A stretch of DNA of 64,000 nt, from NCBI GenBank assembly GCA_009767595.1, contig VSDK01026352.1, positions 80,387 to 144,386 on the forward strand, written 5' to 3'. The stretch is from Symbiodinium kawagutii. Its lineage: Eukaryota > Sar > Dinophyceae > Suessiales > Symbiodiniaceae. Positions 33,300 through 44,754 of the stretch are shown here, one piece after another (position 1 is the stretch's first letter; each line of letters opens with the position of its first letter). Under the pieces are notes generated by a model that was not told the origin of the DNA, did not search any database, and saw only the letters and a list, made by a program, of their open reading frames with translations. A program made the position numbers and the translations under genes.

Positions 33300-35700
33300 A
33301 AGAAACACAGACTGAAAGGAATGCAGATTTTCAATGGGCAGATTTCTGAACTTTCAAAGTCGAAAGTTTATGACTAGCAGAGTTGGACTGGTCATTGTTG
33401 GTTGTTGATGCCCGTCTGATCTCAAGCTGTCAGGTTGGTTGCCCTTCCACCAGAGACGAGTGAGAAATGCAGTGATGGTGATGCAGCCGGCGGTTACAGA
33501 ACAGATGCGACATGCAAAATGGAAATGGGAAGCTTTCTGCGGATAGAAATGTGCCTGTCTAGACTGCGCAGTCAACACAACTTGAAGAGTTTCTTGAGGA
33601 CTTTAGACGTGGAATTTTGGAGCAGGAGAAGGGATACCTGGATACTTACCCCTGGGATTGTAAGAAGACTCCTTGTTCATTGAAGGGTTTTCCTAGTACT
33701 CGGAAGCTGACAGCAGATGAACGGCCCTGGTGCTGCCGTGCCGACCCCTGGTACATTCTGCCAAGGCTAAAAAGACAACAATGAAACCCGACATGTGCAG
33801 AGCCCAGGAAGGCCTCTTGCACGGCCATCCTTGCCAAGGCAAAGAAACATTTTGCCACAGCCAAGGGGCGTCACAGCTGAAATCCTGAACGAAAGCGACT
33901 GAGAGAGGAGCAGAAACGAAAGCCTTCGCAGCATCAGCCAGCCGAAAGCTCACTCCGCGCCGAGCACTATTGAAATTCATTAGAAGCAAAACAAAGCAGC
34001 GAATGCCCAATCCCAAAAGCCCTGACCACATCCGAAGCCGCGTAAGAACCTACCAACCCAGCTGCATGGCTTTCTAACTTGAGCAACGCCCCAGCTAGTG
34101 CCAAAGCCAGGATGGGCGGTTAGTACACTTTCTAGCTGGGTGTGGTGTCGGATCAAGGAATCTGTTCAAGCAGGTCTATACTACGAACGCCTCGATATTA
34201 TGACTAATTTCCTTTGTAGACTGCTTTATCAACTTGCCATCTGTGAGACTAAAGGACTCATAGGCGAACTTTGCAGTTGAACTTGTGGCCTTGTCCAGGA
34301 CACACGCACCGAAAGTAAGGGACTGAGACTTTGGAGCTTTTGCAGATCTACAAATGTTCTACAGTTTAAACTTCGTTATACAATGCTAGGCTATACAGTT
34401 ATACAGAGTTATACACATCAACCTTTGGCATGTTCTTTTGCACAATTATTGAATAGCTCTTGTGGCTGCGGAACACTGCAATCGCTGACAGTCGGCTCTT
34501 GACGAAGGGTCCAACGGGCTTTTGGGGACAGCATGTAGAATAGTGGGTTGTTTGGATCATTTCCGCTACATACTTGTTAGCTTGGCAAGATTACTGGCCC
34601 AAAGGTTCATTGCATGAAACAAACTGTCAACTGATACATAATCGTTTAGGGAGGAAGCACTTATCATCGATCACTGATGAGAGGAAGAACTTCGGAAGAA
34701 CTATAGACAACCAGGGCAACCGGAAACTATTTGCACAGTTGAATTGTTGAGACTGGCAGCACACAGGCCCCTCGGCAAGGGAACCCAGATGGGCCAGATG
34801 GGCACAGCATTCGTCGGCTTGGTTGGCATTGAAGATAGGTATATCAAGTTTGTGAAGCCGTGCAGCAAGTTCCGTTTGTTTCAATTTGCGTATATACTGG
34901 TTCTTGCCCAGCACTTAGATGGACAATCACCACACGCTTTCCGGCGCGTGCTCCTTTTCAATATGCATCATGTTCCAGGGTGATTCTGAGTCATTCCGAA
35001 AATAGGTATATATTATGCAGCCATGTATAGCATAACTAAGACACGTACTGAAGTAGCTGGAAGCACTCTCTTCGATCCCTGACGGCAACAACATTAAGCA
35101 AATTTCACCTTGAATCTCTTCGAAGCTTCTCAAACTCGCTTCTCTAAGAGGGTAATTTTCGTAGAGACAGTTTCAAGAAGTCATGACTTGGATTGAAAGC
35201 CACTCCTTTGAAAGGAGTTCTTTCTGTCCTCCATTTTTTCTCAGCTTGTTGAGTTTCATGCAGCCCCAGGCCGGCTACGACAGTGGAAGCAGTAGTAGCC
35301 GTTCGAAGACCTGGCAAATTGAGTCTCGTGCAGATGTCTTGCAGCGAAACAGTGTGATGTCAATCTGTCTTTCCTGACATTTCCTGACACCCATGGTGGT
35401 TGGCGACTGCAGTTGGGCAAACCTGTTGCCTTTTGGCAGTGTGAGGTGTGAAGACACCCTCGGGCTCTGGAGCCGCTGTGGTTCTCGCCTGAGAATGAAT
35501 AGTTGGACGAGCAACAAAGATTCATTGGAACCAGTTAAGCAAGTACATGTGCTTCATGCAATAGGTACAAACTATATTGCTAGGTAAATACAATTCAAAC
35601 AATGTACTAAGCAAAAACACATGCAACATAGATACATGACAATACATGTGTACATTTGAAAGATATGTCACACCTACACACTACTATTACTAATATATAC
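33300..35700. other. No supported gene
   Basis: Several 60-110 codon frames lie on both strands (33435-33683 plus, 33693-34031 minus, 34744-34983 plus) with no family resemblance and no phase-matched partners. They could be exons, but none can be supported. Confidence 0.4.
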
Positions 35701-36211
35701 AGCCATAAACACGACACAGTGACATACGTATGACAGTGCAGTGCCTCCACCAGACCTGCTTCAGAAAATACATCACGAGAATCGCATGGTGATTTTCAAG
35801 GTAAAACCAGATAGTTTTCCTACCCAAAGACTCACGAAAGCTAATATTCGAAATACTCGATTGGGTGCACACATTGATCTCAGATCCGGAATAATGGCAC
35901 GGCTGATTGGGATTGCCGCCGTTCGAGACATGAGAGATGATTAGTGAAATTGGCTCATGACTTTCTGATATTGCTACTCTTTCAGCACAGCAGTGCTGAG
36001 TAGTTGGCGTGCTTGAGATCTGGATTCAGAAGATCCCAAAAGGAAACGACGTTCCAAGATTCAGCCGAACGAAGGATTTCCATCTGTCATCTTTTGACTG
36101 CGGTGACTCTCGGAGGTGGCAGCCCGTCGTCGAGAGGATGGCGATCCCCCTCTTCAAGGAGTGTTCGGGCCCCAGGAAGCGATTTTCGAGCTGATATCTA
36201 CTGTACTTACC

Positions 36212-36300
36212 GACCTATTTACCTAGTTAGTAAGCTACTTAGTTCGTTTGTTCCTGACTTCCTTCCTTCCTTTCCTTACTTACTTACTTACTTACTTACA

Positions 36301-36334
<34 letters not shown>

Positions 36335-36572
36335 GTTACGTACATTCTTACATACTTACTTACATGCTTACTTATTTACTTAGTTGCTTACTTGCTTCCA
36401 CTCTTAAATACTTACGTACTTACATACTTATATAGTTCCTTAGTTCTTTAGTTGCGTAGAGTTCAGTTGCATAGTTACTTACTTGATTGCTTAGTTACTC
36501 ACTTACATACTTTGCTCATTTACTTTCTGTCTTGATTGCTTGCTTGCTCGCTTGCTCGCTTGCTTGCTTAGT
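36212..36572. repeat. ACTT tetranucleotide microsatellite
   Basis: ACTTACTT runs that become degenerate (TAGTTACT, GCTTGCTCGC) toward 36570, followed by a (CT)n run at 36597-36625. Confidence 0.95.
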
Positions 36573-36655
36573 TACTCCTGTTTTTTTCTTTTTTTCCTCT
36601 CTCTCTCTCTCTCCCCCCCTCTCTCGGATCAGCCCGTTTTGCCTGACTGCAAAAT

Positions 36656-37078
36656 GTGTCTATTCTTCGGAAGCCGGCCATCAGCAAGACTACATCTGCA
36701 AAAGCACTTGCAGTGCTGAGTTGCTTTATGTTTGTGACCGTGGTTGCAATTTTTGATGTTAGTAGAATGTATTCATTCATATGGATTCTGTATTGTTCTG
36801 CAATTTCCATCAAATTCCCATCAAGTGAAGTGCTGGTGCCCGTTGAATCACCGTACTTCACAAATCTTCGCAACTTGCCTGCCACAGCAAGGCAAGAGAG
36901 TGAAGACTTCGTTCCGGAGCTGCTGACTCCACAAACGAATTCGGGGAGGTGCCGCAGATTTTGGTCTCGGGGGTCGCTGGATGGAGCTGGGAACATGTCA
37001 AGATGCAGCTGGGAACATGCTGGGATCACTAGGAGAAGAACTAGAACGAAAAGCTTAGGAAAATCTTGTGAAGAGTGA
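36656..37078 (+). CDS. Ambiguous open frame, possible membrane-anchored N-terminus
   Basis: 140 codons from ATG. After a short basic start come a hydrophobic stretch (ALAVLSCFMFVTVVAIF) and then a Ser/Pro/Glu segment, which would suit a type II membrane protein. The minus strand is open for 197 codons across the same region (36568-37161) and also reads plausibly (ATTVTNIKQLSTASAFADVV), so strand is undecided. It lies upstream of the plus-strand gene at 37.7 kb and could be its 5' end. Confidence 0.3.
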   Translation: MSILRKPAISKTTSAKALAVLSCFMFVTVVAIFDVSRMYSFIWILYCSAISIKFPSSEVLVPVESPYFTNLRNLPATARQESEDFVPELLTPQTNSGRCRRFWSRGSLDGAGNMSRCSWEHAGITRRRTRTKSLGKSCEE

Positions 37079-37669
37079 TGGCAGTGAAGCACTAAGAAAT
37101 GAGCCATGAAGAGAACATGTTGCCGAGGCTTCAATGGGATGAAGTAGGACTCACAAAGCACTAGGCCGTAAAGGCAGCCCTAAGGCACGAGGCGACAGAT
37201 CAAGGCAACGGAAGAAAGTACACAGTGAGCTCTCATAAGACCTAGATAGGACGCAGCTAGGACCAAACCTTTGCTTCGATCTTTGCCGCCATAGCTTTGC
37301 CCAAGAAAAGCTATCGCCAAGGCGGAGTCGCAGTCTCTTTGGCTGGCGCCGGCGCCGTGAGGAGATCTAAACATTACCTAGATTCTCTCTCTCTCTCTAT
37401 AGTCTATTTATCATACAGCATATTTCATCAATATTCAAAGATTGTGAGAAAGATCAGACAGAAAGGCAGAAACGAAGTTGTGCAACTTCAAACGGCCTCA
37501 GGAGGAAAGTCCCGTCAGCGGTGCGCCTACGCCTCGAAGGCTGCAACATGTGATGTGCCTCTCATGTTCTTCTCGAGGGACGAAACAGTTGGTTGCAACC
37601 TAACCTCACCGCAAAGGCTTTGAACAAAGCATTTTTGGGTATGAAAACTGCAGTGTACTTGTGTAATAG

Positions 37670-39440
37670 ATAGCGAATATACGAATGCCATCCGCCTGCG
37701 CTACCGATGGGTGTACCCTCTGGAGGCAGTCAAAAACGCCCAGTACGATGACAACTCTGCGAGAGGTGCTGTGACATCCCAAGATCCCAAATTTGCCGAA
37801 CGAACACTGTCCGAATCAGAGGGATCGTAAATGTATCCAAGGTGGTGTCCTTTCGAAGACGTGCGTTTGGTGTCCAAGTGAATTTCATAACGGTGGGGTT
37901 GGGCTATGCCAATTGCTGACAGGGCCCTTGGGATAACAGGTCCATGTGGAGTTCACATGGCCTGCCAGGAGGCCGAAGGCGCAGAAGAGCGGCCTCGAGG
38001 CATTGTGATTCGATGCGTCCATGGACCGAGTACCCAAGAATCACATCCACTTCCACTTACTACATGTTGCTAAGTAAGTTACTACATGTTACTACCCGGT
38101 TACCAAGCTCAGAATAGGGATCCAAGATGATCCAAGATGATCCAAGATGATCCAAGTACCTTGTGGGAAACCATCCGTAACTTGGGAAACAACTCGTAAC
38201 TTGGGGGTACACCATGGCTTTGGACAAACCCTTGTCTTGTCTGTTCCGACATGCAATTCAATGGCAATCGATGTCAATCGTCCTTGTCGAGTCACCACAT
38301 GGCTTCAATAATAAAGGACCTATTTTGGATCTCTTGGCTCTCCAGCTTGTAGAATTAGATGCTGATGCCGAATGGTAGGCATGACGGTGGAAGCACCCCA
38401 GGCGAGAGAGGGAAGTTGGGGCAAGGGCAAAGTATCACACGAAGATCTGATTCCCATGTGATCACACGAAGTTTTTTTGCTTTGCGAATTACAAACCTCA
38501 AAGTCCTGCGCCGAGTCAACCTTTTTCGACTCCCAAGCACTGAACCCCAAACTGAACCCTGAACCTAACGCCAAACTCCACATGAAAACTGCTGTGATAC
38601 ATCGTTGATGAACATCATTGTAGGCTTGCTTTGTGCAAAACGTGAGAGTTGCAGAGAAGCTTGAGGAATTCACCGCTCAATTGCTGTACTCTTCTTGAGA
38701 ATCTTGGAATTGCCATGTCATTACTTCGCGGACCACTGGGTCAACCAGTGCGGACTGGTAGTAACATGTTTGCTTCGCACTTGAAGCTGCAGCAAAGTCA
38801 CAGTGCATCCTCTCCTACTGCAGAAATCGGAACGCTCTAGCACAACTAAGTAGCAACTAAGTCACCGAAGGGGCCATGATCAGATTCGATTAGGGTACCA
38901 ATTTCCACAAATAATCACATTGAAACCCTGGTATTTACAACCAATCCCTAAAAATCTGAAGACGGAATCGTGACTGTTGAGAGGAGGACAGCAGTACATC
39001 ACGCAGATTTTTGTGGCGAGGAGGCCGACATATCTTGCCGACGGGAGATCATGGAAAGTTTCATGGGTGCCACTCCACAGCAACAAACTTTGCTTGCCAC
39101 TTCGTTTCCCATCACTTATAGCAGCTTCCTGAGGTTTCCTGGTATTTTTTCAGTATTGGCTAATTGGTCATACTGGTTCTAATGACACCAATCACTGAAT
39201 TTCTTGCTGGTATTCTCCTGGTATTTTCTTACTGGTTCAACCAATCAAGACCCATTGGTTTCCATCAAGACCCTTCTTACTGATTTTCCTTCTGATGAAT
39301 TGGTTGAACTGGTAGACCGCTCCAGGAGGGTTTCCACGCCAGGCACTGCCCCACGAGAACGATCCACAGAAGCGTCGGGGTCTCCACAGGAGGAGGTGCG
39401 CTGTGGAACCCGTTGCAGAGATGTGGAGGTGAAGAGGTGA
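37670..39440 (+). CDS. Unidentified multi-exon gene
   Basis: The exon at 37670-37765 (acceptor GTGTAATAG, donor AGAG|GTGCTG) reads EYTNAIRLRYRWVYPLEAVK. It joins in phase to 37940-38029 (acceptor GGATAACAG), which reads ACQEAEGAEERPRGIVIRCV. Later plus-strand candidates are 38624-38695 (FVQNVRVAEKLEEFTAQLLY), about 39022-39075 (ADISCRREIMESFMG) and 39290-39440 (SRRVSTPGTAPRERSTEASG). No family recognised. Short Ser/Arg frames at 37495-37600 may be an earlier exon. Only the first join is confirmed by phase. Confidence 0.5.
38126..38162. repeat. Short 10-bp repeat (ATGATCCAAG)
   Basis: Three to four tandem units of ATGATCCAAG. Confidence 0.9.
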
Positions 39441-40373
39441 AGAGGTGACAAAGGATGGGAAAGGAATTCTGGACTCGTGGCCTTGCTTTGAAATCACTCC
39501 AATGTTAGGCGAAACTCCCATGTTTCTTGTTTGGCACAGGAGATTGCGCCGCTTGCCACCCGGTCGACAAGGAATCATTTACTAGAAACCATAGTCTAGT
39601 TTAAGAGTCCCTATACAAATCACTTAGGGCAAGGCAAAAACAAATGTTTTGACACACCATATCAGACTGGAGAGAACACGGCCAGAGTGATGATTCTCCC
39701 ATGTACTTGTTCTCATGTACGCGCTGTGCCAGGGCACAAGAACACGGGAAGGCTGGCTGAAGCGGGTGCTAGGAACCCGTGTTTTTTTTGATAGAAGCAG
39801 CTGCATAGAAATCAGTGGAAACGTGACGGAGCATGACCTCTTCGTTCTTTCACTATCTTTGGCTTGGATGCACAAACCGGTTGGATCTGCATTTGGAACC
39901 ATTAGACGCAGCAAAAGATTACAGCAAGGTATTAACAGTAACAGTAGCACGAGCAAATGATCTGTTGAATCCGTCCCATTACATTTTTTAGAAGTTCATT
40001 TTGTCCGGGTTAGAAATTGTGAGACCCATAGAGCCTAAGTCTCCCGGTAGCTGAAGATAGAGAACGTGGAAGCATCTTACGCAGAAAACGAAATAAGAGC
40101 CACTCCAACAGTAAACTCACCCGCTAGGGTTGCTGCTCGTGACAGATTGCCCAACACTGAGCAGCATATCGCTTGGGAAAAAAGTAGAGCCTAAGTGCAC
40201 TACTTGTTCACCAGACATGCTAAGACTATTTCTATGTGCGGCTTCCTTAAGCGCGGACGTGTAGGGCAGGGTTCACTGATTTGATTGAAATGCCCAAGGG
40301 AGGTCACCATTTCCAGTGAAATTTTTCGTGAAGGTCAAGCACCCTGCAGAAAATCCATGTTTGCTACTTTGCA

Positions 40374-40478
40374 GGTCGAGTGAAAGACAAGGAGCTGAGC
40401 AACCGTTGTTTGTGGTGTCGGGCTGGGATATCCTTGATGTCAAGTTATCAAATATTCTCCAGTCTTGCTCACTTCTGC
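40374..40478 (+). CDS. Possible exon
   Basis: Acceptor CTTTGCAG. Reads RVKDKELSNRCLWCRAGISL in one frame. Another frame is also open (to 40501). Weak; no partner exon. Confidence 0.25.
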
Positions 40479-41111
40479 AGGAACATGCAGTCATGGACTA
40501 GCAGAAGAGGTGATTGATAATCTTCTGTGATGTTCTCTGCATGCAATCACGTCTTCTATTTGCCAAACTAATCTTGCCAATTTTTTGTCCAAAATAACGG
40601 AATCGGATTTGAACCAGTTAAGCAGTTTCTGCCATGATGTGTTGAACACTCTTCGTGAACCTTGTGATTAAATTGTTTAACTTGGCTGTTCTCATCTCAA
40701 AGTAGACATTGGCCTTCTATGCCTTAGCAGTCCTGTTCTTACAGGGGACAGACCAGCCACAGAACATCGATAGATTGTCGCAGGATAGTCTTTTGCCTGC
40801 CTTTTTCCGGCGAGCGAGCAGAGAAAGGTTCGGTTTGGACTGACGTGGATCCACGTTTGCATCGGAAAAACGATCTCATGATACGTGAAGGCACACTAGT
40901 GATCGGTGCCTTAAAAGAACTTACCAGGTTTTCAGTCGCGTTCATATCTCCCAAAACAAGTGTTGCCTCGCTGCATCTCTGTTCTTGCCTCCCTCACGCC
41001 ATCCACCCAGTGCTTTTTCGGTAGTTGGTAAGCATTGATACTTGAAGGGGATGATTCGGATGAGTGGTTCATGGAAACGATGTGTACCCTTGAAGTCAAA
41101 ACAATTAAAGC

Positions 41112-41168
<57 letters not shown>

Positions 41169-41170
41169 AA
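41112..41170. repeat. (TA)n microsatellite with TACATA interruptions
   Basis: ATATATAT runs interrupted by ATACAT. A similar tract is at 41684-41732. Confidence 0.97.
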
Positions 41171-42245
41171 AAGCCCTAGGCACCAGCAAGGCCTTTTTTC
41201 TCAGCGCACTGCGAACAGCCTGCGATGCAGCAGTGGTGCTGTGGTGTCAGGCCTCGAGTGCCGTGCCATGCTGGGGTGCTGCCGACCTGTGAACTGAGGT
41301 GCTACAGGAGTAGTTTTGGCTGCTTTCAAAATCTTTCAAACATGTTGCGATTGGTCACAAAGTGTATCCAAGACGATGTTCCTGGTGCAGTGAGATTTGC
41401 AGGAGCTCTTTTGTAGAAACTATATCAGTGTGGTTGTTTGATATTGTTTTACATGCTCGTGCAATTTCAGAAGCAATCCAAGAGACCTTTCGCTTCGGAT
41501 GAAAAGCATATCTATCAAGAAATGTGGTCATAGCCCTGAACATTCCTCGCTGCAAATTCTTCCTTCTGTGGCTGGATTGCACAAGAGTAGGAAAAACCAA
41601 GTAGCGGAAAGAATGCACTATGATATTTGCAAGTGTCATGTATATTCTATATATACTGATCTACACAATGATATTTCACATGAGTATATATATATATATA
41701 TGAATATAAATATATACGTATATATATATACACACTTATAGTAATAAACATACACTGCATACCTACGTACAGCATACATGTTATATGCATGCATGTGTGT
41801 ATTTGCAATGTATGTCTGTACGTATGTATGTAATGTCATACGATGTGATGTGATGTAATGTAATCTAATGTAATGTGATAATGTAACGCAGTTCAATGCA
41901 ATGCAATGCAACGCAATGGCATGGCATGGCATGGTATGGTACGTATGGTATGGTATGTATGTACGTATGTTTGGATGGAAGAATGTTGCCATGCAGTCGG
42001 CCATTTTCCAAATTGAGTGCGAAGAACTACTCTAGATCTTTCGACTTTTTTGCACGAGTTTGACCAACATACAGCAGTTACATGTGTTTTTTTACTTGGC
42101 ACCGACAGAAGATGGCACATGATTGCAGGTCTTGAGCCCAGAATGGGTTGATGGGACCATGGATTTAACAAATACTTTAATGTACAGGTTGCTTTTTCTA
42201 CGGATATACATTCCCAGATGTATGTATATACAATTGTACACGCAA

Positions 42246-42266
42246 CGCCTGGGCAAAACCCAGGCG
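42246..42266. other. Hairpin 1 in duplication copy 1
   Basis: CGCCTGGG-CAAAA-CCCAGGCG, a perfect 8-bp stem with a 5-nt loop. The stem extends with one A/A mismatch to GCA/TGC outside. The copy-2 counterpart is at 42861-42881. Confidence 0.9.
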
Positions 42267-42314
42267 ATGCAACGTCGTTCCCATCAACGCAACATTGTCG
42301 AAATAGATTGCGAG

Positions 42315-42338
42315 AAGCACTGGCTAAACGCAGTGCTT
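42315..42338. other. Hairpin 2 in duplication copy 1
   Basis: AAGCACTG-8nt-CAGTGCTT followed by TTT, a perfect 8-bp stem. The copy-2 counterpart is at about 42930-42953. A stem followed by a T-run resembles the 3' end of a small structured RNA, but no promoter or family is recognised. Confidence 0.85.
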
Positions 42339-42343
42339 TTTGG

Positions 42344-42416
42344 TTTTAGGGGTTTAGGGTCTTAGATGCTTTCAAGGTTTTAGATTGTTTTGGAAGGTTT
42401 TAGGGTTTAGGGTTTG
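42344..42416. repeat. Telomere-like TTTAGGG words
   Basis: GGGGTTTAGGGTCTTAG and GGTTTTAGGGTTTAGGGTTT occur 50 bp apart, and are repeated in copy 2 (about 42959-43030). TTTAGGG is the telomere repeat of plants and dinoflagellates. The tract is short and degenerate. Confidence 0.75.
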
Positions 42417-43133
42417 AGACTTCTGGGCAGGTCCTGTGAATTTCGGCAAAGCCCAGGCAGTGGCCATCATTACACATTTATTCATGTAATGTGATAATGT
42501 AACGCAGTTCAATGCAATGCAATGCAATGCAATGGCATGGCATGGCATGGTATGGTACGTATGGTATGGTATGTATGTACGTATGTTTGGATGGAAAAAT
42601 GTTGCCATGCAGTCGGCCATTTTCCAAATTGAGTGCGAAGAACTACTCTAGATCTTTCGACTTTTTTGCACGAGTTTGACCAACATACAGCAGTTACATG
42701 TGTTGTTTACTTGGCACCGACAGAAGATGGCACATGATTGCAGGTCTTGAGCCCAGAATGGGTTGATGGGACCATGGATTTAACAAATACTTTAATGTAC
42801 AGGTTGTTTTTTCTACGGATATACATTCCCAGATGTATGCATATACAATTGTACACGCAACGCCTGGGCAAAACCCAGGCGATGCAACGTCGTTCCCATC
42901 AACGCAACATTGTCGAAATAGATTGCGAGAAGCACTGGCTAAACGCAGTGCTTTTTGGTTTTAGGGGTTTAGGGTCTTAGATGCTTTCAAGGTTTTAGAT
43001 TGTTTTGGAAGGTTTTAGGGTTTAGGGTTTGAGACTTCTGGGCAGGTCCTGTGAATTTCGGCAAAGCCCAGGCAGTGGCCATTATTACACATTTATTCAT
43101 ATTTCTATTCCCTTATGGAATATTTTATTGAAT

Positions 43134-43262
43134 GATATATATATATGTATATATATATATTTACATATGCACATATATGCATACATGTAGAGAATATATA
43201 TAGTCTAAATAAATACATGTATATATATATATATGATGTAAATACATTTGTATGTTTGTATA
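43134..43262. repeat. AT-rich (TA)n/TACA tract
   Basis: ATATATAT runs with ACATATGCAT interruptions directly after the duplication. Confidence 0.93.
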
Positions 43263-43299
43263 TATGTAATTACAAATAGGTTTGTACATTCAGCACGGT

Positions 43300-43465
43300 C
43301 TGCCAGGACTCTCCTCCTACTGATGGCATCGGCACTTCGCCCAGCGAGGTGCGATGCGCTCTAGTAGGACATCCATGCACTTCACCAGCGTCGACAAGTT
43401 CGCTGCACCCCTGACGTTTGACCACCCCGAACTGGAGATCCACATACAGCATATAGTCCTGTGTG
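43300..43465 (-). CDS. Possible minus-strand exon, frame uncertain
   Basis: Two minus frames look like coding. One reads GWSNVRGAANLSTLVKCMDV and then ERIAPRWAKCRCHQ to a stop. The other, opened by CTCCAG, reads FGVVKRQGCSELVDAGEVHG. The plus strand also has an open frame (43354-43551). Probably an exon, but strand and frame are unproven. Confidence 0.3.
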
Positions 43466-44235
43466 GGTGGACATTGGTTGACCCATATCCTCAAGCACTC
43501 CCCCCCAATGTATCTATGAAACATATAGCTAAGCGAGGCTTGCACATTTAATGATCTCTCTTGTTGGGGGTAGTTGAACGTCCAGGGTTGCAGACGACAA
43601 GTTTTATCAGCTTTCTACATCATTTTTCACCCCTTTCTCAGAAAAGCAGTAACCTCTTTTGTGTCAAGCATGAAGACATGCCCCCCTGAACTTTAATCCG
43701 TTTTCCTTTAGATCATTACGGCCTTTTGCTGCTATTCATCCAAGCTGGAGATCGACACTGATTAAGATTGAAGTCCAATGTTTTCAAGTTGTTCAATCTC
43801 GAGATGTCACTGAGAAGTTGCAATTCTCACCAATTGATGACGCAAGGGCCCTGGTACTGAAGCTTGCAGTCCTTCAGATGATGCAAGTTCGAAGGCCAGA
43901 GTTCCTTCTCGGTGAAGGAACCACACGTATGGAGAGATGCAAGATATGAAGCCCCTTCAACACGTGGATTTGGAAAATGAACGTAAGAAAATGTACCTGA
44001 CATTTCTCGACATATTCGAACCCACCGTATTGAATGGTACAGTGCTCCTCATTGTGATCAAAGCAAGGCTGCAGACCGAAGCACAATCCACTCCCAAGGT
44101 TTCAATGATTTTCAATGCTTTTCTGCTGCTATGATCCATTGATTTTCTATTGAAAACCATTGATCAGCATGATTTTCCAGTCATTTTCAGTTGCTTTTCG
44201 TCATGAGCACATTTTCCGCAGGCAATGGCTGTAAG

Positions 44236-44394
44236 TCACAGCTCCACATTGCCTTTCTTCTTCCGCAGCTCGACCAGACCCAATCGGTTGAAGCCAAGCA
44301 CCACCTTCACCACCTTGTGGCATCTTTTGGGTCTCCAATTGGCACTCAGAATTCCAAACTTGCTACATGGGCATCCTTGGGCACTCTTGGCCAC
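44236..44394 (-). CDS. Possible terminal exon, basic C-terminus
   Basis: Read on the minus strand after the acceptor GGTCACCACAG: 52 codons in phase 0, with CSKFGILSANWRPKRCHK and then VVLGFNRLGLVELRKKKGN, ending at a TGA. The plus strand is open over the same bases (LDQTQSVEAKHHLHHLVASF), so the strand is not certain. No family recognised. Confidence 0.4.
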   Translation of the reverse strand: MAKSAQGCPCSKFGILSANWRPKRCHKVVKVVLGFNRLGLVELRKKKGNVEL

Positions 44395-44639
44395 CTGTGG
44401 TGACCGCCAGTTGCAAATCAATGTTGAGATCAGCAAAATCGTAACATCGGAACTTATGCAAGCCGGCAGATTGAGTGGGAAAAGAAGCAGAAGTAAATGA
44501 GGGCTTGTAGAAAGATGGCTTTCAGCATCAATTCTTGGCCCAAAGGTTTGATTTGGAGTTGGAGCAAGAGGAAGAGTCTCCAAATCCACTTGCAACTACG
44601 GAATTTTAATGCACTGCTGCTGAGCTTTTTGAACCCAGG

Positions 44640-44754
44640 TGCACCTTGGTCCAAACGAGAGACTTCGCCAGGGCATCCCAAGGAGAAATGCAGGAGCATC
44701 AAGAAGCGAGCCTGCAACTTCTGGGTGTTTCCGGAGATATGCAGTTCTGGATAG
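44640..44754. other. Coding-like block, strand undecided
   Basis: The plus strand after TTTGAACCCAG reads VHLGPNERLRQGIPRRNAGA. The minus strand reads FLLGMPWRSLSFGPRC. One of these is probably an exon; sequence alone does not decide. Confidence 0.3.

Larger units (their letters stand above)
41870..43100. repeat. 615-bp tandem duplication
   Basis: Copy 1 (about 41870-42485) and copy 2 (about 42485-43099) are nearly identical. They differ by single substitutions and small indels: GTTTTTTTAC versus GTTGTTTAC, GATGTATG versus GATGTATGC, and GGAAGAATG versus GGAAAAATG. Each copy has a GCAATG/GGCATG microsatellite, a unique block with ATGTTGCCATGCAGTCGGCC, two hairpins, and a block of TTTAGGG-like words. 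The join is at TTATTCATGTAATGTG. The 80-codon frame starting ATGCAGGTCTTGAGCC appears in both copies but is not supported as a gene. Confidence 0.97.

Noticed and set aside
40590..40640. Minus-strand GGTTCAAATCC box resembling a tRNA T-loop
   Set aside because: The flanking five bases are not complementary and no A-box lies at the right distance.
42123..42980. Duplicated 80-codon frame starting ATGCAGGTCTTGAGCC
   Set aside because: Present only because the 615-bp unit is duplicated; it crosses both hairpins and has no protein-like pattern.
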